Shown piece after piece: positions 45,908 to 54,081 of a DNA stretch of 64,000 bases (the first letter of the stretch is position 1; each line of letters opens with the position of its first letter). The notes beneath the pieces are model-generated. The model was not told the DNA's origin and made no database searches. It worked only from the letters and a program-made list of their open reading frames with translations. A program made the translations under genes and the position numbers. This DNA is from Dyadobacter arcticus (GTDB lineage Bacteria; Bacteroidota; Bacteroidia; Cytophagales; Spirosomataceae), in contig NZ_JAASQJ010000001.1 in NCBI RefSeq assembly GCF_011762185.1, forward strand, positions 682,001 through 746,000, in the 5' to 3' direction.

Positions 45908-48900
45908 ATGATACAATTTATAAAATTCAACATTAAAATAACCCTTGCGTTGCTGCTGGCCTGTGTTTTGGCAATGTCCGTTTCGGCGCAGGATCTGGCC
46001 GAAACGATCAACGGGTTGGTACTGGACGATTTTGGAAAACCGCTGGCAGGCGTTGCAATCCAATCGGAACATGGCAAGAATGGTACCTCCACCAATGCGA
46101 AAGGGGAGTTTTCCATGAGTATTGACGACGGCAGCAATGCCATTGTCTTCTCACTCTACGGTTATGGGAATCAGAAAATCGCGATTACAGATAAGCAAGA
46201 ACTTGAAGTAAAATTGAAATGGGACGCGCATAAAAAGGACGAGATCGTTCAATTAGGTTATACCACTCAATTGCGGAGCGAAATTTCAGGAGCGATCACG
46301 ACCATTAAAGGCGAAGAGCTGGAAAAATCGCCGGTAGCCAATCTGACACAAACATTAGCGGGACGTTTACCGGGCGTAACCACACAGGAAACCTTCTCCG
46401 AACTATCCCGAACAACAACCAACTTATATGTCAGAGGACTTTCCGCTGCCAGAGATGCCGGCCCGCTGGTCATGATCGACGGCATTATCAATTCCTACAA
46501 CAGCAACCAGACATTAGACTACATTACAGCCAATGAAATTGAGTCCATAACCATTCTTAAAGATGCTTCCACACAGGCACTTTACGGGATTCAGGGAGCA
46601 AACGGTTTATTGGTCATCACCACCAAAAGAGGCAAAAAAGGTCCTTTGCAGATCAAAACGCGGTTTGACCAGTCAATGCAGCAGGTTACTACCAAGCCTG
46701 CATTCTATAATTCGGCGGATTATGCTGAAATGCGGAACCAGGCAGCATTTAATGATGGTTTGGGGGCCAATTATCTTTTTACCCAGCAACAAATTGATGG
46801 CTACCGTTCCGGGCAAGACCGCACGGCTTATCCCAATAATAACTGGTACAACCGCTATATGAGGGAATTCGCGAACATGCAGCGGGCGAGCGTCAATGTT
46901 ACGGGCGGGAATGATAAAGTCCAGTTTTTTTCCAATATCAACTTCATGCACCAGGGCGGCCAGTTCAAAACTGACCAGGACCGGTACAGTTCCAATGCCA
47001 ATAACATCTGGATCAATTACCGCTCTAATGTAGACATGAACCTCAACCGGTACCTCAAAGCATTTGTGCGGCTGAGCGGGAATGTGAAACGGGAGCGCAC
47101 GCCGGGTGTAGGCAATGCAGACGTGTACGGAAGCATTTTTCAGATCCCTTCCACCACTTTCGGGCCGGTTACGCAGCCAGTTATGGATGGTTCCGGCGAA
47201 GTGCTGGATCCCGGTGGGAAAGTGATTACCACCGAAAGAGTGGAATCCCCGACTTATGGGATGCTCAACCGCACAGGCTATGTGCGCCACACCGTCACTA
47301 ACATTACCTCGCAATTCGGTCTCGACCTGGATATGGGCTTTCTGACCAAAGGGCTGAACCTGACCGGCGTACTTGCTTACCAGACCAATTCAGTGGGTAG
47401 CCTCGCCACGAGGCAGGATTACGAGCGATACGTACAAACCGCCGATTCCAGTGGTGTGGGTTTTATCAAAAAAGGCGCGCAGAATGATACGCCGCTTGGT
47501 TATTCCAAATCGCATTCCTATTACTACCACCTTACTTACAATGTCGCGATGAATTACAAACGCGACTTTGGAATGCATAAGGTGGGCGCAATGGCTTATA
47601 TGTTTTACCAAAACCTGACGAAAGCCGAAAACGATTCTGCGAGGATGCTGCCTTACAACCGGGTAAGCTCCGGCGTGGAGGTAACTTATGGATTTGATAA
47701 CCGCTATCTCATCAAACTGGATATGGGCTATTCCGGCTCCGAGCAGTATGCCCGGGCTACACGCTACACTGCAACCCCAGCCATTTCAGCAGCCTGGGTG
47801 TTATCCAATGAGGCGTTTTTGAAAAACAGCACATTATTGACCAACCTAAAACTGCGGGCGTCTTATGGCAAAACAGCCAATGATCAGAGTGGTTTGGCGA
47901 GATATGCGTATTTGGACAATGTGACGGTTACCGGCGGAGGCCCTGTTGGGTCACTGCAATACAATATCGTGGAGGGCCAGGTAGGCAATCCGAACATTCA
48001 GGCGGAGGTTTCTAAAAAACAAAATTTCGGGATCGACTTGGGTTTATTCAATGCGTGGACACTATCTGTGGATGTTTTCAAGGAGCGCACAAACAATATG
48101 ATTGTGAGTGCGCTTTCGACCATTCCGCTTTATCAAGGTATCCCTTTGGTTAATTATCCAAGACTAAATTCGGGAAGTTTTGAAAACAAAGGCGTTGACC
48201 TTAACCTGAATTATTCCAAAGCATTATCCAAAGACCTGGTGATTTATGGCGGCGGTTATTTGAGTTATGCCAAAAACGAAATCCTTAACCGCAATGAGGC
48301 GCTGAAAACTGAGGATTACGTTTACCGCAAATGGGAGGAAGGCTATTCTTTTGGTCAAAAATTCGGGTATCTGGTCGATTACAGCAATGGTAATGGCTTT
48401 TTCAATGCCCAATCCGAGATTGATAACAGCAACCTTACTTATGGTTTTGGAACGCCAAGACTGGGCGACCTGAAATACCGCGACTTAAATGGCGACAGCA
48501 AAATTGACGAACGCGACAAAGCGCCGATCGGGACTGGCATGCTTCCTAGTGTGATCTATGCCGTTTCGGGCGGTTTGAAATACCGGAATTTCGACCTTAG
48601 CATTCTTTTTCAGGGTGTAGGTAAATATTCGACATTGGATACAACAGGACTTGGGATTTGGGAAACTTCGTTCGATGGCGTTTTTGGCTCGCTGCACCGC
48701 AATGCATGGACTGCCGACCGTTACGCAAGCGGTTCGGAGATCACTTCGCCCGCACTTTCATTGGGAAAAACGGTCAACCACGAACCCAGCGATTATTACC
48801 TGTACGATCGTTCCTACATCCGGCTGAAAAACATAGAAATAGGCTACACAATACCAGCAGGAATGGCACGGACCATTATGGCCGAAAAGATCAGGATACT

Positions 48901-49027
48901 CGTCAGCGGGCAGAACCTCATTACCTGGGACAAGATGAAATCGAAAGATTTTGGTCCGGAGGGCGGTGGTTACGCAGCATTCCCGGTTTATAGGGTTTTC
49001 AATGCAGGTCTCAGCGTCGTTTTTTAA
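45908..49027 (+). CDS. SusC/RagA TonB-dependent transporter (pair 2, no STN domain)
   Basis: A 1039-residue outer-membrane importer with signal peptide to about residue 26 (VLAMSVSAQ). A short carboxypeptidase-regulatory-like domain (INGLVLDDFGKPLAGVAIQ) leads to the plug (LAGRLPGVTTQETFSEL, GPLVMIDGIINSY, SITILKDASTQALYGIQGAN) and the barrel, ending FNAGLSVVF. Unlike the first SusC it has no STN domain, so it should transport but not signal. Overall sequence differs clearly from the first one, suggesting a different oligosaccharide or chain length. Its partner SusD follows after 17 bp. Confidence 0.95.
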   Translation: MIQFIKFNIKITLALLLACVLAMSVSAQDLAETINGLVLDDFGKPLAGVAIQSEHGKNGTSTNAKGEFSMSIDDGSNAIVFSLYGYGNQKIAITDKQELEVKLKWDAHKKDEIVQLGYTTQLRSEISGAITTIKGEELEKSPVANLTQTLAGRLPGVTTQETFSELSRTTTNLYVRGLSAARDAGPLVMIDGIINSYNSNQTLDYITANEIESITILKDASTQALYGIQGANGLLVITTKRGKKGPLQIKTRFDQSMQQVTTKPAFYNSADYAEMRNQAAFNDGLGANYLFTQQQIDGYRSGQDRTAYPNNNWYNRYMREFANMQRASVNVTGGNDKVQFFSNINFMHQGGQFKTDQDRYSSNANNIWINYRSNVDMNLNRYLKAFVRLSGNVKRERTPGVGNADVYGSIFQIPSTTFGPVTQPVMDGSGEVLDPGGKVITTERVESPTYGMLNRTGYVRHTVTNITSQFGLDLDMGFLTKGLNLTGVLAYQTNSVGSLATRQDYERYVQTADSSGVGFIKKGAQNDTPLGYSKSHSYYYHLTYNVAMNYKRDFGMHKVGAMAYMFYQNLTKAENDSARMLPYNRVSSGVEVTYGFDNRYLIKLDMGYSGSEQYARATRYTATPAISAAWVLSNEAFLKNSTLLTNLKLRASYGKTANDQSGLARYAYLDNVTVTGGGPVGSLQYNIVEGQVGNPNIQAEVSKKQNFGIDLGLFNAWTLSVDVFKERTNNMIVSALSTIPLYQGIPLVNYPRLNSGSFENKGVDLNLNYSKALSKDLVIYGGGYLSYAKNEILNRNEALKTEDYVYRKWEEGYSFGQKFGYLVDYSNGNGFFNAQSEIDNSNLTYGFGTPRLGDLKYRDLNGDSKIDERDKAPIGTGMLPSVIYAVSGGLKYRNFDLSILFQGVGKYSTLDTTGLGIWETSFDGVFGSLHRNAWTADRYASGSEITSPALSLGKTVNHEPSDYYLYDRSYIRLKNIEIGYTIPAGMARTIMAEKIRILVSGQNLITWDKMKSKDFGPEGGGYAAFPVYRVFNAGLSVVF

Positions 49028-49044
49028 TCCAATCATTTATTAAA

Positions 49045-50814
49045 ATGAAAAAATATAAAATACTCATTCTAGCTCTTACCATTTGCGGCATGCTCGCATC
49101 CTGCAACGAGCAACTGGACCTGCCATCCGACGGGCGCATTACGATGGACCAGGTTTTCAGCGACTACAACCGGACCAGGGGGTATCTCAATTCCTGCTAC
49201 GGCCACACGCCCAAACCTTATATGGACAGGGCGTCATTCACCGACGAAGCCCAGGATGCCGATGACATTACACCGGGTTCCAGATACATTGTCTGGTATG
49301 GCGGCAATGTTACTTCGCTCACATACAAGGCCAATTCATCGGATGGAAGTCCGTGGGGAACGCTTTATGAAGGCATCAGGAAATGCAATGTTTTTATTGA
49401 GAATATCAAAACAGCCACCGTCTATGTTTCGGAAGGGGAAAAGGCTTCCTGGATCGCCCAGGCGCACACATTGCGTGCATTGTATTATTTGCAGCTGATC
49501 AAACGCTACGGCGGCGTACCTATTTTCGACAAGCCGCTGGCGATCGACCACGATTTTTCGCAGGATAAAAGAGCCACTTTCGCCGAAGTAGTAACATTCC
49601 TTCTGGCAGATTGTGACAAAGCATTGTCCTATCCTGCAACGAGAGAAGGGTTACCATGGGACGTTTTTGATAACCAATATGGAATCATGACCCGCGCGGT
49701 TGCTTATGCCATCAAATCGCAGGCGGTAACCTACGCAGCCAGCCCATTGTGGACGGACGGGACTTATACCTGGGAAAAAGCAACCACCATTAATGCAGAA
49801 GCATTGGGTCAATGTCTTGCCAATGGATACCGGCTTTTTGATGAAAAACCGGCACCGAGCATTGCACAGAATTCCTACGCGCTCTACTTTTTTACCAGCT
49901 CCAACGATCAGCGGGCAACAGATAAGGAGACGATCTACCACGCCGGAGATGCCATGCAGGTTTGGCGGTATGCAGGCATGCCGACCAACCCTGGTATGGA
50001 AAGAACTGGCCCATGCCCGACGCAAGAGCTCGTCGACAGCTACGAAATGGCGAACGGCCAGGCGCCCATCACGGGATATTCGGACGAAAGCCGTACGGTA
50101 CCGGTCGTAAATGCTGCTTCGGGATACAAGGAAACCGATCCTTATGTCGGTCGTGATCCGCGTTTTTATGCTTCCATCTATTACAATGGTTCGATTCGTA
50201 ATCTGGATCAGCCTGCGGGAAAAAAGGTAGAAACATTTGTAGGCGGGGCTGAGGAAATCTCTGATATCAACCGCAAACACACCCGGACGGGTTATTATCT
50301 CCGGAAATTCAACAATTTCAGGTCCGGACAGAACAATGATGCCGACGGTGCCATTCGGTTGTTCAGGTTAGCTGAATTGTTTATGAATTTTGCAGAATCA
50401 GCAAATCAGTCTGTCGGCCCGGATGCAGCAGTGCAGGTAGGCACCTTATCCCTGACCGCCCGTGCGGCTGTAAATGTCGTGCGGGCAAGAGCAGGAATGC
50501 CAGGCTTTCCGGCCGGCATGGCAAAAGCAGCTTTTGAAACCAAATACCGCAATGAACGCCGCATTGAATTCGCCTTCGAAGAGCACCGCTTTTTCGATGT
50601 CCGCCGATGGAAGATCCTCGATCAGACCGATCGTTTCGTGACCGGCATGCGGATCACCAAAGGCGGCACCAACTTAGTGTACAAACGATTCAAGTTCGTC
50701 AACCGCAATGCTTTTTCGGACAAATACCTGATGTATCCGATTGATCAGGCGGAGGTGGATAAGGTTATCGGGTTGTCGGGAGCCGACTGGCAAAATCCAG
50801 GTTGGCTGGATTGA
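49045..50814 (+). CDS. SusD/RagB-family surface glycan-binding lipoprotein (pair 2)
   Basis: A 589-residue lipoprotein with lipobox cysteine at residue 20 (TICGMLASCNEQLDLPSDG). SusD landmarks: YLNSCYGHTPKPY, WIAQAHTLRALYYLQLIKRY, GPCPTQELVDSYEMANG, IRLFRLAELFMNFAESAN, VNVVRARAGMPGFP, and YRNERRIEFAFEEHRFFDVR. It pairs with the second SusC. It is the last gene before the tandem repeat array; no clear terminator is visible between its stop and the array. Confidence 0.95.
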   Translation: MKKYKILILALTICGMLASCNEQLDLPSDGRITMDQVFSDYNRTRGYLNSCYGHTPKPYMDRASFTDEAQDADDITPGSRYIVWYGGNVTSLTYKANSSDGSPWGTLYEGIRKCNVFIENIKTATVYVSEGEKASWIAQAHTLRALYYLQLIKRYGGVPIFDKPLAIDHDFSQDKRATFAEVVTFLLADCDKALSYPATREGLPWDVFDNQYGIMTRAVAYAIKSQAVTYAASPLWTDGTYTWEKATTINAEALGQCLANGYRLFDEKPAPSIAQNSYALYFFTSSNDQRATDKETIYHAGDAMQVWRYAGMPTNPGMERTGPCPTQELVDSYEMANGQAPITGYSDESRTVPVVNAASGYKETDPYVGRDPRFYASIYYNGSIRNLDQPAGKKVETFVGGAEEISDINRKHTRTGYYLRKFNNFRSGQNNDADGAIRLFRLAELFMNFAESANQSVGPDAAVQVGTLSLTARAAVNVVRARAGMPGFPAGMAKAAFETKYRNERRIEFAFEEHRFFDVRRWKILDQTDRFVTGMRITKGGTNLVYKRFKFVNRNAFSDKYLMYPIDQAEVDKVIGLSGADWQNPGWLD

Positions 50815-50880
50815 TGGATTCCCATGTTGGTGTTGTCACCACCCTGCATGCACCATGCTAGGCACATGTGCGTCATCGTC

Positions 50881-52073
50881 GCCCCTGAGTTGAAACCCAG
50901 AGTTAGGAAATGTGTCGTGCCGCTGGCACTGGCAAGACAAGCTGCAGAGCAGCGACCGATTTTACAGCGCCGGATTTTAATCCGGTGATTTGTTGGGAGC
51001 GCCCCTGGGTTGAAACCCAGAGTTAGGAAATGTGTCGTGCCGTCGGCACTGGCAAGACAAGCGGCAGAGCAGCGACCGATTTTACAGCGCCGGATTTCAA
51101 TCCGGTGATTTGTTGGGAGCGCCCCTGGGTTGAAACCCAGAGTTAGGAAATGTGTCGTGCCGCTGGCACTGGCAAGACAACCTGCGGAGCAGCGACCGAT
51201 TTTACAGCGCCGGATTTTAATCCGGTGATTTGTTGGGAGCGCCCCTGGGTTGAAACCCAGAGTTAGGAAATGTGTCGTGCCGTCGGCACTGGCAAGACAA
51301 GCTGCAGAGCAGCGACCGATCTTCCAGCGCCGGATTTCAATCCGGCGATTTGTCAGGTGTGACCCCTGGGTTGAAACCCAGAGTTAGGAAATGTGTCGTG
51401 CCGCTGGCACTGGCAAGACAAGCTGCGGAGCAGCGACCGATTTTACAGCGCCGGATTTTAATCCGGCGATTAGTTGGGAGCGCCCCTGGGTTGAAACCCA
51501 AAGTTAGGAAATGTGTCGTGCCGTCTGCACTGGCGAGACAAGCTGCAGAGCAGCGACCGATCTTCCAGCGCCGGATTTCAATCCGGTGATTTGTTGGGAG
51601 CGCCCCTGGGTTGAAACCCAGAGTTAGGAAATGTGTCGTGCCGCTGGCACTGGCAAGACAAGCTGCAGAGCAGCGACCGATTTTACAGCGCCGGATTTCA
51701 ATCCGGCGATTTGTTGGGAGCGCCTCTGGGTTGAAACCCAGAGTTAGGAAATGTGTCGTGCCGCTGGCACTGGCAAGACAAGCTGCGGAGCAGCGACCGA
51801 TTTTACAGCGCCGGATTTTAATCCGGTGATTTGTTGGGAGCGCCCCTGGGTTGAAACCCAGAGTTAGGAAATGTGTCGTGCCGTTGGCACTGGCAAGACA
51901 AGCTGCAGAGCAGCGACCGATTTCCCAGCGCCGGATTTCAATCCGGTGATTTGTTGGGAGCGCCCCTGGGTTGAAACCCAGAGTTAGGAAATGTGTCGTG
52001 CCGCTGGCACTGGCATAGCAAGCTGCAGAGCAGCGACCGATTTTACAGCACCGGATTTCAATCCGGTGACTGC
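50881..52073. repeat. Ten contiguous ~120-bp hairpin-rich tandem repeats
   Basis: Units begin at 50881, 51001, 51121, 51241 (121 bp), 51362, 51482, 51602, 51722, 51842 and 51962. Each has four inverted repeats in the same order: CTGGGTT-GA-AACCCAG; GTGCC-(GCT or GTC)-GGCAC; GCTGC-AGA-GCAGC; and CCGGATT-(TT or TC)-AATCCGG. Differences between units cluster in loops and at stem ends. Units 1-6 alternate strictly between type A (GCT loop, TT centre) and type B (GTC loop, TC centre), so the array grew partly as 240-bp dimers. There are no unique spacers. It lies inside a polysaccharide utilisation locus between the SusD2 gene and the first GH71/99-like gene. Confidence 0.95.
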
Positions 52074-52078
52074 AATGT

Positions 52079-52168
52079 CAAACGATTTTACAGCGCCGGA
52101 TTTCAATCCGGCGACTGCAACGCCAAACGATTTCATAACCGCAGATTTCAATCCGGCCGATAGCCGAT
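52079..52168. repeat. Two degenerate half-units after the array
   Basis: Only the last hairpin of the unit is repeated: CAAACGATTTTACAGCGCCG with ATTTCAATCCGG, then a further decayed copy (ACCGCAGATTTCAATCCGG). The connecting sequence GACTGCAA(T/C)G differs from the full units. They lead directly into the next gene's start. Confidence 0.8.
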
Positions 52169-52173
52169 AAAAA

Positions 52174-53901
52174 ATGATAAGAAACACCATTACATTGATT
52201 ATGCTGGCTTGCGTGAAACTTGCAGCGCAGCCCCTCGCGGGTACGGACGACCTCGGCCGCACATTACCACAAAACATTCAGGTAGGTAACCCAAAGGCAA
52301 ACCGCCAGGTAGGCATGTTTTACTTTCTCTGGCACGATGTGGCGCCTGCGAAGCATTGGGACTTAAACGAGATCGTCACCAAGCATCCCGAAGTACTCGA
52401 AGATTTCGACCATCCGGAGTGGGGTGGCGACCCGAAAAGTTTAGGTATGTATTATTGGGGGCAACCAATTTATGGATATTACAAGGCCGACGACTATTGG
52501 GTGCATTTGCGGAGCATTCAATTACTTACTGATGCGGGCGTCGATTTTCTGGTGATGGATGCGACCAACCGGCTTACCTATGCCAAACAGGCCGATGTGC
52601 TCATGAAAGCGATGGACGCCGTTCGGGCGCAGGGACGCAAACCTCCTAAAATTGTTTTTTACACCAATACATCATCAGGCGAAACGATGCAGGAAGCCTA
52701 CGATATGTTCTACAAATCCGGTGCGCCTTACCGGCATCCCGAATGTTGGTTTGAGCTGGATGGAAAACCTTTGATTATTGGGATTAGCAAAGAAGCGGAG
52801 GGCTCGAATTATAAATCATTCTTCACATTCCGCGAATCGCAGTGGCCTACCGAAGGGCAGAAAGTCAATGGTTGGCCTTGGATTTCATTTACCCGGCCTC
52901 AGAAAGTACATTTTAACAGCAAAGGCGAAGGTGAAATCATCAATGTATCTATCGCGCAGCATCCCAATCCCACGGCAGGAATGGGCGGATCGGCATTTTA
53001 TGGTAATAAAGACAATTGGGGCAGAAGCTGTCGGAAAGGCTCGCCTGGAGACCCGAAAAAGGACCTTACTTTCGGATATAACATGCAGGAACAATGGGAT
53101 TTTGCCATCGAACAGAATGTACCATTTGTATATGTTACTGGCTGGAATGAGTGGATTGCGGGCAAGTTTGCGAGTCATGACAAAAACCCGGAACATTCCT
53201 GGTTCTGTGATCAGGCGAGTCCCGAATACAGCCGCGACATTGAACCTTCATTGACCGCTGGTCTGAAAGATCATTACTACATGCAGCTGGTCGCCAACAT
53301 CAGCAAGTACAAAGGACTGGAAGCAAATCTGCCATTGTCAACGAGCAAGACCATTAAAAACTTCGAAGATTGGAGCGACGTGGGCCCGGTTTACAAGGAT
53401 TATACAGGCGATACCGACGCGCGTAACCACCCTGGCGCGCAGACGGAACCAGCCACTATATATGTCAACAAAACCGGCCGGAACGACTTCGACCAGATGA
53501 AAGTAGCGCGCGACGCCAAAAACCTCTATTTCTACGCAAAAACAAAATCCGAAATAACGCCCAACTCGGGGGACAACTGGATGCGGCTATACCTCGATAC
53601 CGACCGCAAACCTACCACCGGCTGGAAAGGTTACGATTACCGCATTGTTGGTGGCAGCACATTACAGCAATACAAAGCCGGCAACTGGCACGACGTGAAA
53701 AAAGTAGCATATGTCGCCACCGGCAATCAAATGATGATCACTATTCCTAAATCCTTTTTAATAAACCTAAAAACCCCGCTCAGCCTGGAATTCAAATGGT
53801 CGGACAACATGCAGGAAGATGGAAATCCATTGGATTGGTATGTCAACGGCGATGCGGCGCCGGGTGGGAGGTTTAATTTTGTTTTAACTGTCTCACAATG
53901 A
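52174..53901 (+). CDS. GH71/GH99-like secreted glycosidase with CBM9-like tail (paralogue 1)
   Basis: A 575-residue exported protein (signal peptide about 1-18, MLACVKLAAQ). The main domain (~25-400) has the strand order of a (beta/alpha)8 barrel: VGMFYFLWHD, DAGVDFLVMDATN, PPKIVFYTNTSSG, and VTGWNEWIAG with Glu 326, the WNEW motif of GH71/GH99-like enzymes. The last ~170 residues resemble a CBM9-type module (NWMRLYLDTDRKPTTGWKGY, LEFKWSDNMQEDGNP). Related enzymes are endo-alpha-mannosidases, endo-alpha-mannanases or alpha-1,3-glucanases, but the exact family is not certain. A paralogue lies 180 bp downstream. Confidence 0.78.
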   Translation: MIRNTITLIMLACVKLAAQPLAGTDDLGRTLPQNIQVGNPKANRQVGMFYFLWHDVAPAKHWDLNEIVTKHPEVLEDFDHPEWGGDPKSLGMYYWGQPIYGYYKADDYWVHLRSIQLLTDAGVDFLVMDATNRLTYAKQADVLMKAMDAVRAQGRKPPKIVFYTNTSSGETMQEAYDMFYKSGAPYRHPECWFELDGKPLIIGISKEAEGSNYKSFFTFRESQWPTEGQKVNGWPWISFTRPQKVHFNSKGEGEIINVSIAQHPNPTAGMGGSAFYGNKDNWGRSCRKGSPGDPKKDLTFGYNMQEQWDFAIEQNVPFVYVTGWNEWIAGKFASHDKNPEHSWFCDQASPEYSRDIEPSLTAGLKDHYYMQLVANISKYKGLEANLPLSTSKTIKNFEDWSDVGPVYKDYTGDTDARNHPGAQTEPATIYVNKTGRNDFDQMKVARDAKNLYFYAKTKSEITPNSGDNWMRLYLDTDRKPTTGWKGYDYRIVGGSTLQQYKAGNWHDVKKVAYVATGNQMMITIPKSFLINLKTPLSLEFKWSDNMQEDGNPLDWYVNGDAAPGGRFNFVLTVSQ

Positions 53902-53917
53902 GTGGTGTTCGCTTTGT

Positions 53918-53958
53918 CAAAGTGAGCACAATTATCAAAGTGAGCACAATTGTCACAC
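53918..53958. repeat. Short direct repeats (CAAAGTGAGCACAATT)
   Basis: TCAAAGTGAGCACAATT occurs twice in tandem, followed by a related third copy (GTCACACTGAGCGC) that forms the left arm of the next inverted repeat. Confidence 0.6.
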
Positions 53959-54061
53959 TGAGCGCAGTCGAAGTGCAGGAAGCACAATGTAAAAAAGCTT
54001 GGTGCCTAGCAAGTGACGTGCTTCGACCGCCCGGCGGCCCGGTGCGCTCAGCATGACAATT
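53948..54061. repeat. Imperfect 114-bp palindromic element
   Basis: AATTGTCACACTGAGCGC (53948-53965) pairs with GCGCTCAGCATGACAATT (54044-54061), and GTCGAAGTGC (53967-53976) with GTGCTTCGAC (54018-54027). The TGTCA-x-x-CTGAGCGCAGTCGAAG motif is seen in many Bacteroidota genomes as an intergenic repeat. It separates the two GH71/99-like genes and may act as a terminator or RNA processing site. Confidence 0.7.
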
Positions 54062-54081
54062 AAAAATTCCTAAATCCAAAA

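Larger units (their letters stand above)
50815..52173. other. 1.36-kb gene-free region dominated by a tandem array
   Basis: The first 66 bp carry no recognisable element. The rest is the repeat array (separate entry) and two degenerate half-units that end about 5 bp before the next ATG. Open reading frames inside it arise because the 120-bp period is a multiple of three; they show only the repeat's own 40-residue period and no protein-like features. Confidence 0.8.

Noticed and set aside
45908..50814. Recent duplication of the SusCD pair
   Set aside because: The two pairs are similar only at family motifs; domain content differs (STN in the first only), so this is not a recent tandem copy.
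51272..51829. Open reading frames inside the tandem array (both strands)
   Set aside because: They exist because 120 is divisible by three; the translations show only a 40-residue echo of the DNA repeat, and the 121-bp unit breaks the frame.
50881..52073. CRISPR array
   Set aside because: Units are contiguous, 120 bp long and nearly identical throughout; there are no unique spacers and no cas genes.
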